Origin: Auanema rhodensis
Taxonomy: Eukaryota > Nematoda > Chromadorea > Rhabditida > Rhabditidae
NCBI GenBank assembly: GCA_964057225.1
Contig: OZ059900.1
Span: forward strand, 3,110,501 to 3,174,500
Direction: 5' to 3'
DNA: 64,000 nucleotides
In this document: positions 28,801 to 40,159 of the stretch, one piece after another
How the letters are laid out: the number at the start of each line of letters is the position of its first letter
Numbering within the stretch: position 1 is the first letter of the stretch
Notes under the pieces: model-generated
Databases searched by the model: none
What the model was told of the DNA's origin: nothing
Seen by the model: only the letters and a program-made list of their open reading frames with translations
Position numbers and translations under genes: made by a program

Positions 28801-31800
28801 AATAAGTCTATTTTTATGAGTTTGCACTGATATTTATTCATTTTGATCAAAAAAGGTCGAAAATAGAAAGAATTTTTGAATTTTCCGAGTTTTGAGTCCA
28901 ATTGGGCTAAATCGCTCATATATATGATCAAAAGCATAGTTTTACTGTCTATGATAACAAAAGTCTTCAAATATACACTAATAATGATTTAATCACTGAA
29001 TTTCACTCAAATAGCATTACTACACTAAGTATGGTCGTTTTTATGCCTTTAACACCATATACTCACCGATTTTTGGTACAAAATCTGTGATACTCGTAAA
29101 TTTTGATCATATTCGGTGAGATTCGAGAACCAAACACACAATACACGAAATAAGTTTATTTTTACGAGTTTGCACTGATATTTATTCATTTTGATCAAAA
29201 AAGGTCAAAAATAGAAAGAATTTTTGAAATTTCCGAGTTTTGAGTCTAATTTGGCTAAATCGCTCATATATATGATCAAAAGCATAGTTTTACTGTCTAT
29301 GATAACAAAAGTCTTCAAATATACACTAATAATGTGTAAATCACTGAATTTCACTCAAATAGCATTACTATACTAAGTATGGTCGTTTTTATGCCTTTAA
29401 CACCATATACTCACCGATTTTTGGTACAAAATCTGTGATACTCGTAAATTTTGATCATATTCGGTGAGATTCGAGAATCAAACACACAATACACAAAATA
29501 AGTTTATTTTTACGAGTTTGCACTGATATTTATTCATTTTGATCAAAAAAGGTCGAAAATAGAAAGAATTTTTGAAATTTCCGAGTTTTGAGTCTAATTT
29601 GGCTAAATCGCTCATATATATGATCAAAAGCATAGTTTTATTGTCTATGACAACAAAAATCATCAATTAAACGCTAGTGATGTTTAAATACTGAATTTCG
29701 CTCAAATAGCATTACTACACTAAGTATGGTCGTTTTTATGCCTTTAACACCATATACTCACCGGTTTTTGGTACAAAATCTGTAATACTCGTAATTTTGA
29801 TCATATTCGTTAAGATTTGAGAATCAAACATACAATACACAAAATCAGTCTATTTTTATGAGCTTGCACTGATATATATTCATTTTGATCAAAAAAGGTC
29901 GAAAATAGAAAGAATTTTTGAAATTTACGAGTTTTGAGTCTAATTTGGCTAAATCGCTCATATATATGATCAGAAGCATAGTTTTATTGTCTATGACAAC
30001 GAAAGTCATTAATTAAACACTAATGATGTTTAAATCACTAAATTTCGCTCAAATAGCATTACTACACTAAGTATGGTCGTTTTTATGCCTTTAACACCAT
30101 ATACTCACCGATTTTTGGTACAAAATCTGTAATACTCGTAAATTTTGATCATATTCGTTAAGATTTGAGAATCAAACATACAATACACAAAATCAGTCTA
30201 TTTTTATGAGCTTGCACTGATATATATTCATTTTGATCAAAAAAGGTCGAAAATAGAAAGAATTTTTGAAATTTACGAGTTTTGAGTCTAATTTGGCTAA
30301 ATCGCTCATATATATGATCAGAAGCATAGTTTTATTGTCTATGACAACAAAAGTCATTAGTTAAACACTAATGATGTTTAAATCACTAAATTTCGCTCAA
30401 ATAGCATTACTACACTAAGTATGGTCGTTTTTATGCCTTTAACACCATATACTCACCGATTTTTGGTACAAAATCTGTAATACTTGTAAATTTTGATCAT
30501 ATTCGTTAAGATTCGAGAATCAAACACATAATACACGAAATAAGTCTATTTTTATGAGTTTGCACTGATATTTATTCATTTTGATCAAAAAAGGTCGAAA
30601 ATAGAAAGAATTTTTGAATTTTCCGAGTTTTGAGTCCAATTGGGCTAAATCGCTCATATATATGATCAAAAGCATAGTTTTACTGTGTATGATAACAAAA
30701 GTCTTCAAATATACACTAATAATGATTTAATCACTGAATTTCACTCAAATAGCATTACTACACTAAGTATGGTCGTTTTTATGCCTTTAACACCATATAC
30801 TCACCGATTTTTGGTACAAAATCTGTGATACTCGTAAATTTTGATCATATTCGGTGAGATTCGAGAATCAAACACACAATACACGAAATAAGTTTATTTT
30901 TACGAGTTTGCACTGATATTTATTCATTTTGATCAAAAAAGGTCAAAAATAGAAAAAATTTTTGAAATTTCCGAGTTTTGAGTCTAATTTGGCTAAATCG
31001 CTCATATATATGATCAAAAGCATAGTTTTACTGTCTATGATAACAAAAGTCTTCAAATAAACACTAATTCAGTGTAAATCACTGAATTTCACTCAAATAG
31101 CAATACTACACTAAGTATGGTCGTTTTTATGCCTTTAACACCATATACTCACCGATTTTTGGTACAAAATCTGTAATACTTGTAAATTTTGATCATATTC
31201 GTTAAGATTCGAGAATCAAACACATAATACACGAAATAAGTCTATTTTTATGAGTTTGCACTGATATTTATTCATTTTGATCAAAAAAGGTCGAAAATAG
31301 AAAGAATTTTTGAATTTTCCGAGTTTTGAGTCCAATTGGGCTAAATCGCTCATATATATGATCAAAAGCATAGTTTTACTGTCTATGATAACAAAAGTCT
31401 TCAAATATACACTAATAATGATTAAATCACTGAATTTCACTCAAATAGCATTACTACACTAAGTATGGTCGTTTTTATGCCTTTAACACCATATACTCAC
31501 CGATTTTTGGTACAAAATCTGTGATACTCGTAAATTTTGATCATATTCGGTGAGATTCGAGAATCAAACACACAATACACGAAATAAGTTTATTTTTACG
31601 AGTTTGCACTGATATTTATTCATTTTGATCAAAAAAGGTCGAAAATAGAAAGAATTTTTGAAATTTCCGAGTTTTGAGTCTAATTTGGCTAAATCGCTCA
31701 TATACATGATCAGAAGCATAGTTTTATTGTCTATGACAACAAAAGTCATCAATTAAACGCTAGTGATGTTTAAATACTGATTTTCGCTCAAATAGCATTA

Positions 31801-32419
31801 CTACACTAAGTATGGTCATTTTTATGCCTTTAACACCATATACTCACCGATTTTTGGTACAAAATCTGTAATACTCGTAAATTTTGATCATATTCGTTAA
31901 GATTTGAGAATCAAACATACAATACACAAAATCAGTCTATTTTTATGAGCTTGCACTGATATATATTCATTTTGATCAAAAAAGGTCGAAAATAGAAAGA
32001 ATTTTTGAATTTTCCGAGTTTTGAGTCCAATTGGGCTAAATCGCTCATATATATGATCAAAAGCATAGTTTTACTGTCTATGATAACAAAAGTCTTCAAA
32101 TATACACTAATAATGATTTAATCACTGAATTTCACTCAAATAGCATTACTACACTAAGTATGGTCGTTTTTATGCCTTTAACACCATATACTCACCGATT
32201 TTTGGTACAAAATCTGTGATACTCGTAAATTTTGATCATATTCGGTGAGATTCGAGAATCAAACACACAATACACGAAATAAGTTTATTTTTACGAGTTT
32301 GCACTGATATTTATTCATTTTGATCAAAAAAGGTCAAAAATAGAAAGAATTTTTGAAATTTCCGAGTTTTGAGTCTAATTTGGCTAAATCGCTCATATAT
32401 ATGATCAAAAGCATAGTTT
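25796..32419 (+). repeat. 12-unit duplication (4172 bp offset)
   Basis: About 2.45 kb from 25796 to 28247 recurs at 29968-32419. Both copies hold 'aaaaatagaaaaaattttt', the 'actaattcagtgtaaatc' patch (26891, 31063) and 'caatactacac'. It ends at 28247, where copy 1 reads 'tattgtctatgac' and copy 2 'tactgtctatgataac'. Between the copies lies the 28248-29967 stretch, part of the 48-unit duplication. Confidence 0.75.
26881..26915 (+). other. 'ttcag' patch variant in the variable segment (also 31053, 34182)
   Basis: Type I units here read 'aaacactaattcagtgtaaa' instead of 'atacactaataatgtgtaaa'. The change creates a perfect 5-bp hairpin, ACACT-AATTC-AGTGT. It is always linked to 'gcaatactacac' downstream and 'aaaaaattttt' upstream. 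The three copies are spaced 4172 and 3129 bp apart, as the surrounding higher-order repeats predict. Related block B units at 42222 and 45350 keep 'gtattgctattt' but not the patch. Confidence 0.75.
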
Positions 32420-34301
32420 TACTGTCTATGATAACAAAAGTCTTCAAATATACACTAATAATGTGTAAATCACTGAATTTCACTCAAATAGCATTACTAT
32501 ACTAAGTATGGTCGTTTTTATGCCTTTAACACCATATACTCACCGATTTTTGGTACAAAATCTGTGATACTCGTAAATTTTGATCATATTCGGTGAGATT
32601 CGAGAATCAAACACACAATACACAAAATAAGTTTATTTTTACGAGTTTGCACTGATATTTATTCATTTTGATCAAAAAAGGTCGAAAATAGAAAGAATTT
32701 TTGAAATTTCCGAGTTTTGAGTCTAATTTGGCTAAATCGCTCATATATATGATCAAAAGCATAGTTTTATTGTCTATGACAACAAAAATCATCAATTAAA
32801 CGCTAGTGATGTTTAAATACTGAATTTCGCTCAAATAGCATTACTACACTAAGTATGGTCGTTTTTATGCCTTTAACACCATATACTCACCGGTTTTTGG
32901 TACAAAATCTGTAATACTCGTAATTTTGATCATATTCGTTAAGATTTGAGAATCAAACATACAATACACAAAATCAGTCTATTTTTATGAGCTTGCACTG
33001 ATATATATTCATTTTGATCAAAAAAGGTCGAAAATAGAAAGAATTTTTGAAATTTACGAGTTTTGAGTCTAATTTGGCTAAATCGCTCATATATATGATC
33101 AGAAGCATAGTTTTATTGTCTATGACAACGAAAGTCATTAATTAAACACTAATGATGTTTAAATCACTAAATTTCGCTCAAATAGCATTACTACACTAAG
33201 TATGGTCGTTTTTATGCCTTTAACACCATATACTCACCGATTTTTGGTACAAAATCTGTAATACTCGTAAATTTTGATCATATTCGTTAAGATTTGAGAA
33301 TCAAACATACAATACACAAAATCAGTCTATTTTTATGAGCTTGCACTGATATATATTCATTTTGATCAAAAAAGGTCGAAAATAGAAAGAATTTTTGAAA
33401 TTTACGAGTTTTGAGTCTAATTTGGCTAAATCGCTCATATATATGATCAGAAGCATAGTTTTATTGTCTATGACAACAAAAGTCATTAGTTAAACACTAA
33501 TGATGTTTAAATCACTAAATTTCGCTCAAATAGCATTACTACACTAAGTATGGTCGTTTTTATGCCTTTAACACCATATACTCACCGATTTTTGGTACAA
33601 AATCTGTAATACTTGTAAATTTTGATCATATTCGTTAAGATTCGAGAATCAAACACATAATACACGAAATAAGTCTATTTTTATGAGTTTGCACTGATAT
33701 TTATTCATTTTGATCAAAAAAGGTCGAAAATAGAAAGAATTTTTGAATTTTCCGAGTTTTGAGTCCAATTGGGCTAAATCGCTCATATATATGATCAAAA
33801 GCATAGTTTTACTGTGTATGATAACAAAAGTCTTCAAATATACACTAATAATGATTTAATCACTGAATTTCACTCAAATAGCATTACTACACTAAGTATG
33901 GTCGTTTTTATGCCTTTAACACCATATACTCACCGATTTTTGGTACAAAATCTGTGATACTCGTAAATTTTGATCATATTCGGTGAGATTCGAGAATCAA
34001 ACACACAATACACGAAATAAGTTTATTTTTACGAGTTTGCACTGATATTTATTCATTTTGATCAAAAATGGTCAAAAATAGAAAAAATTTTTGAAATTTC
34101 CGAGTTTTGAGTCTAATTTGGCTAAATCGCTCATATATATGATCAAAAGCATAGTTTTACTGTCTATGATAACAAAAGTCTTCAAATAAACACTAATTCA
34201 GTGTAAATCACTGAATTTCACTCAAATAGCAATACTACACTAAGTATGGTCGTTTTTATGCCTTTAACACCATATACTCACCGATTTTTGGTACAAAATC
34301 T
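29130..34301 (+). repeat. 9-unit duplication (3129 bp offset), second family
   Basis: About 2.04 kb from 29130 recurs at 32259-34301. Shared markers are the 346-bp unit (29789, 32918), 'caccggtttttgg', 'actgtgtatgataac' and the 'ttcag' patch (31063, 34192). The offset equals that of the 9-unit repeat at 4-10 kb, but the unit content is different. Confidence 0.75.
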
Positions 34302-34884
34302 GTGATACTCGTAAATTTTGATCATATTCGGTGAGATTCGAGAATCAAACACACAATACACGAAATAAGTTTATTTTTAAGAGTTTGCACTGATATTTAT
34401 TCATTTTGATCAAAAAAGGTCGAAAATAGAAAGAATTTTTGAAATTTCCGAGTTTTGAGTCTAATTTGGCTAAATCGCTCATATATATGATCAAAAGCAT
34501 AGTTTTATTGTCTATGACAACAAAAATCATCAATTAAACGCTAGTGATGTTTAAATACTGAATTTCGCTCAAATAGCATTACTACACTAAGTATGGTCGT
34601 TTTTATGCCTTTAACACCATATACTCACCGATTTTTGGTACAAAATCTGTGATACTCGTAAATTTTGATCATATTCGGTGAGATTCGAGAATCAAACACA
34701 CAATACACGAAATAAGTTTATTTTTAAGAGTTTGCACTGATATTTATTCATTTTGATCAAAAAAGGTCGAAAATAGAAAGAATTTTTGAATTTTCCGAGT
34801 TTTGAGTCCAATTGGGCTAAATCGTTCATATATATGATCAAAAGCATAGTTTTACTGTCTATGATAACAAAAGTCTTCAAATAT

Positions 34885-34945
34885 ACACTAATGATGTGTA
34901 AATCACTGAATTGAGCGAAATTCAGTATTTAAACATCACTAGCGT
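34885..34945. other. Inversion junction J1 (block A to block B)
   Basis: The direct-orientation unit stops in 'aaatcactgaatt' and the inverted orientation starts with 'ttgagcgaaattcag'. The two T bases at 34911-34912 can belong to either side, so there is 2 bp of microhomology. The fused sequence forms an 8-bp perfect inverted repeat, ACTGAATT (34905-34912) and AATTCAGT (34919-34926), with a 6-base spacer 'gagcga'. It extends outward as an imperfect inverted repeat because the arms are opposite-facing copies of the same unit, offset by only a few bases. No foreign sequence lies at the junction. Confidence 0.9.
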
Positions 34946-37370
34946 TTAATTGATGACTTTTGTTGTCATAGACAATAAAACTATGCTTTTGATCATATAT
35001 ATGAGCGATTTAGCCAAATTAGACTCAAAACTCGGACATTTCCAAAATTCTTTCTATTTTCGACCTTTTTTGATCAAAATGAATATTTATCAGTGCAAGC
35101 TCATAAAAATAGACTGATTTTGTGTATTGTATGTTTGATTCTCAAATCTTAACAAATATGATCAAAATTTACAAGTATTACAGATTTTGTACCAAAAATC
35201 GGTGAGTATATGGTGTTAAAGGCATAAAAACGACCATACTTAGTGTAGTAATGCTATTTGAGCGAAATTCAGTATTTAAACATCACTAGCGTTTAATTGA
35301 TGACTTTTGTTGTTATAGACAATAAAACTATGCTTTTGATCATATATATGAGCGATTTAGCCAAATTGGACTCAAAACTCGGAATTTTCAAAAATTCTTT
35401 CTTTTTTCGACCTTTTTTGATCAAAATGAATATATATCAGTGCAAGCTCATAAAAATAGACTGATTTTGTGTATTGTGTGTTTGATTCTCAAATCTTAAC
35501 GAATATGATCAAAATTTACGAGTATTACAGATTTTGTACCAAAAATCGGTGAGTATATGGTGTTAAAGGCATAAAAACGACCATACTTAGTGTAGTAATG
35601 CTATTTGAGCGAAATTTAGTGATTTAAACATCATTAGTGTTTAATTAATGACTTTTGTTGTTATAGACAATAAAACTATGCTTTTGATCATATATATGAG
35701 CGATTTAGCCCAATTGGACTCAAAACTCGGAAAATTCAAAAATTCTTTCTATTTTCGACCTTTTTTGATCAAAATGAATATATATCAGTGCAAACTCATA
35801 AAAATAGACTGATTTTGTTTATTGTGTGTTTGATTTTCAAATCTTAACGAATATGATCAAAATTTACGAGTATTACAGATTTTGTACCAAAAATCGGTGA
35901 GTATATGGTGTTAAAGGCATAAAAACTACCATACTTAGTGTAGTAATGCTATTTGAGCGAAAATCAGTATTTAAACATCACTAGCGTTTAATTGATGACT
36001 TTTGTTGTCATAGACAATAAAACTATGCTTCTGATCATATATATGAGCGATTTAGCCAAATTAGACTCAAAACTCGGAAATTTCAAAAATTCTTTCTATT
36101 TTCGACCTTTTTTGATCAAAATGAATATATATCAGTGCAAGCTCATAAAAATAGACTGATTTTGTGTATTGTGTGTTTGATTATCAAATCTTAACGAATA
36201 TGATCAAAATTTACGAGTATTACAGATTTTGTACCAAAAATCGGTGAGTATATGGTGTTAAAGGCATAAAAACGACCATACTTAGTGTAGTAATGCTATT
36301 TGAGCGAAATTCAGTATTTAAACATCACTAGCGTTTAATTGATGACTTTTGTTGTTATAGACATTAAAACTATGCTTTTGATCATATATATGAGCGATTT
36401 AGCCAAATTGGACTCAAAACTCGGAAATTTCAAAAATTCTTTCTATTTTCGACCTTTTTTGATCAAAATGAATATATATCAGTGCAAGCTCATAAAAATA
36501 GACTGATTTTGTGTATTGTGTGTTTGATTCTCAAATCTTAACGAATATGATCAAAATTTACGAGTATTACAGATTTTGTACCAAAAATCGGTGAGTATAT
36601 GGTGTTAAAGGCATAAAAATGACCATACTTAGTGTAGTAATGCTATTTGAGCGAAAATCAGTATTTAAACATCACTAGCGTTTAATTGATGACTTTTGTT
36701 GTTATAGACAATAAAACTATGCTTTTGATCATATATATGAGCGATTTAGCCAAATTAGACTCAAAACTCGGACATTTCAAAAATTCTTTCTATTTTCGAC
36801 CTTTTTTGATCAAAATGAATATATATCAGTGCAAGCTCATAAAAATAGACTGATTTTGTGTATTGTATGTTTGATTCTCAAATCTTAACAAATATGATCA
36901 AAATTTACAAGTATTACAGATTTTGTACCAAAAATCGGTGAGTATATGGTGTTAAAGGCATAAAAACGACCATACTTGGTGTTAAAGGCATAAAAACGAC
37001 CATACTAGTGTAGTAATGCTATTTGAGCGAAATTCAGTATTTAAACATCACTAGCGTTTAATTGATGACTTTTGTTGTTATAGACAATAAAACTATGCTT
37101 TTGATCATATATATGAGCGATTTAGCCAAATTGGACTCAAAACTCGGAAATTTCAAAAATTCTTTCTTTTTTCGACCTTTTTTGATCAAAATGAATATAT
37201 ATCAGTGCAAGCTCATAAAAATAGACTGATTTTGTGTATTGTGTGTTTGATTCTCAAATCTTAACGAATATGATCAAAATTTACGAGTATTACAGATTTT
37301 GTACCAAAAATCGGTGAGTATATGGTGTTAAAGGCATAAAAACGACCATACTTAGTGTAGTAATGCTATT
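34913..37370 (-). repeat. Inverted copy of block C segment (about 55420-57849)
   Basis: Reading right from J1, seven consecutive units have the same variant order as block C read leftwards from 57849. The order is: 'ggacatttccaaaattc'; 'ggaattttcaaaaattc' with 'ctttcttttttcgacc'; a type III unit with 'cccaattgg' and 'tttattgtg'; a unit with 'cgaaaatcag' and 'cttctgatc'; a plain type II unit; 'ggacatttcaaaaattc'; and another 'ctttcttttttcgacc' unit. The next unit differs. Block B has an extra 29 bp at 36978, and the C partner has a type I patch at about 57421-57515. Confidence 0.7.
36948..37006. repeat. 30-bp internal tandem duplication within one unit
   Basis: The string 'ggtgttaaaggcataaaaac' plus 'gaccatactt' (36948-36977) is repeated at 36978-37006, the second copy lacking one T. 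This lengthens that unit by 29 bp. The corresponding units at about 39410 and 40100 lack it, so it is a private, probably recent, slippage or break-repair event inside the otherwise invariant core. Confidence 0.9.
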
Positions 37371-40159
37371 TGAGCGAAATTCAGTATTTAAACATCACTA
37401 GCGTTTAATTGATGACTTTTGTTGTTATAGACAATAAAACTATGCTTTTGATCATATATATGAGCGATTTAGCCAAATTGGACTCAAAACTCGGACATTT
37501 CAAAAATTCTTTCTATTTTCGACCTTTTTTGATCAAAGTGAATATATATCAGTGCAAACTCATAAAAATAGACTGATTTTGTGTATTGTGTGTTTGATTC
37601 TCAAATCTTAACAAATATGATCAAAATTTACAAGTATTACAGATTTTGTACCAAAAATCGGTGAGTATATGGTGTTAAAGGCATAAAAACGACCATACTT
37701 AGTGTAGTAATGCTATTTGAGCGAAATTCAGTATTTAAACATCACTAGCGTTTAATTGATGACTTTTGTTGTCATAGACAATAAAACTATGCTTTTGATC
37801 ATATATATGAGCGATTTAGCCAAATTAGACTCAAAACTCGGACATTTCCAAAATTCTTTCTATTTTCGACCTTTTTTGATCAAAATGAATATATATCAGT
37901 GCAAGCTCATAAAAATAGACTGATTTTGTGTATTGTATGTTTGATTCTCAAATCTTAACAAATATGATCAAAATTTACAAGTATTACAGATTTTGTACCA
38001 AAAATCGGTGAGTATATGGTGTTAAAGGCATAAAAACGACCATACTTAGTGTAGTAATGCTATTTGAGCGAAATTCAGTATTTAAACATCACTAGCGTTT
38101 AATTGATGACTTTTGTTGTTATAGACAATAAAACTATGCTTTTGATCATATATATGAGCGATTTAGCCAAATTGGACTCAAAACTCGGAATTTTCAAAAA
38201 TTCTTTCTTTTTTCGACCTTTTTTGATCAAAATGAATATATATCAGTGCAAGCTCATAAAAATAGACTGATTTTGTGTATTGTGTGTTTGATTCTCAAAT
38301 CTTAACGAATATGATCAAAATTTACGAGTATTACAGATTTTGTACCAAAAATCGGTGAGTATATGGTGTTAAAGGCATAAAAACGACCATACTTAGTGTA
38401 GTAATGCTATTTGAGCGAAATTTAGTGATTTAAACATCATTAGTGTTTAATTAATGACTTTTGTTGTTATAGACAATAAAACTATGCTTTTGATCATATA
38501 TATGAGCGATTTAGCCCAATTGGACTCAAAACTCGGAAAATTCAAAAATTCTTTCTATTTTCGACCTTTTTTGATCAAAATGAATATATATCAGTGCAAA
38601 CTCATAAAAATAGACTGATTTTGTTTATTGTGTGTTTGATTTTCAAATCTTAACGAATATGATCAAAATTTACGAGTATTACAGATTTTGTACCAAAAAT
38701 CGGTGAGTATATGGTGTTAAAGGCATAAAAACGACCATACTTAGTGTAGTAATGCTATTTGAGCGAAATTTAGTGATTTAAACATCATTAGTGTTTAATT
38801 AATGACTTTCGTTGTCATAGACAATAAAACTATGCTTCTGATCATATATATGAGCGATTTAGCCAAATTAGACTCAAAACTCGTAAATTTCAAAAATTCT
38901 TTCTATTTTCGACCTTTTTTGATCAAAATGAATATATATCAGTGCAAGCTCATAAAAATAGACTGATTTTGTGTATTGTATGTTTGATTCTCAAATCTTA
39001 ACGAATATGATCAAAATTTACGAGTATTACAGATTTTGTACCAAAAATCGGTGAGTATATGGTGTTAAAGGCATAAAAACGACCATACTTAGTGTAGTAA
39101 TGCTATTTGAGCGAAAATCAGTATTTAAACATCACTAGCGTTTAATTGATGACTTTTGTTGTTATAGACAATAAAACTATGCTTTTGATCATATATATGA
39201 GCGATTTAGCCAAATTAGACTCAAAACTCGGACATTTCAAAAATTCTTTCTATTTTCGACCTTTTTTGATCAAAATGAATATATATCAGTGCAAGCTCAT
39301 AAAAATAGACTGATTTTGTGTATTGTATGTTTGATTCTCAAATCTTAACAAATATGATCAAAATTTACAAGTATTACAGATTTTGTACCAAAAATCGGTG
39401 AGTATATGGTGTTAAAGGCATAAAAACGACCATACTTAGTGTAGTAATGCTATTTGAGCGAAATTCAGTATTTAAACATCACTAGCGTTTAATTGATGAC
39501 TTTTGTTGTTATAGACAATAAAACTATGCTTTTGATCATATATATGAGCGATTTAGCCAAATTGGACTCAAAACTCGGAAATTTCAAAAATTCTTTCTTT
39601 TTTCGACCTTTTTTGATCAAAATGAATATATATCAGTGCAAGCTCATAAAAATAGACTGATTTTGTGTATTGTGTGTTTGATTCTCAAATCTTAACGAAT
39701 ATGATCAAAATTTACGAGTATTACAGATTTTGTACCAAAAATCGGTGAGTATATGGTGTTAAAGGCATAAAAACGACCATACTTAGTGTAGTAATGCTAT
39801 TTGAGCGAAATTCAGTATTTAAACATCACTAGCGTTTAATTGATGACTTTTGTTGTTATAGACAATAAAACTATGCTTTTGATCATATATATGAGCGATT
39901 TAGCCAAATTGGACTCAAAACTCGGACATTTCAAAAATTCTTTCTATTTTCGACCTATTTTGATCAAAGTGAATATATATCAGTGCAAACTCATAAAAAT
40001 AGACTGATTTTGTGTATTGTGTGTTTGATTCTCAAATCTTAACAAATATGATCAAAATTTACAAGTATTACAGATTTTGTACCAAAAATCGGTGAGTATA
40101 TGGTGTTAAAGGCATAAAAACGACCATACTTAGTGTAGTAATGCTATTTGAGCGAAATT

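Larger units (their letters stand above)
1..34912 (+). repeat. Satellite array block A, 347/348-bp unit, direct orientation
   Basis: About 100 head-to-tail copies of one AT-rich unit. Using the motif 'tcgaaaatag' (or its variants) as a landmark, successive unit starts are 1, 349, 696, 1044, 1391, 1739, 2086, 2434, 2782, 3130, 3478, 3825 and 4172, giving lengths of 348 or 347 bp only. Units differ from each other at a few percent to perhaps ten percent of positions, mostly in one variable segment. The array starts inside a unit, so it continues to the left of the window. No insertion of unrelated DNA was seen. The block is rich in type I units, in the 'tcggtgagattcgagaatc' variant and in 'gatatttattcatt'; those variants are rare in C. 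No gene is supported anywhere in it. A centromeric or other heterochromatic location is inference from array size and organisation. Confidence 0.97.
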
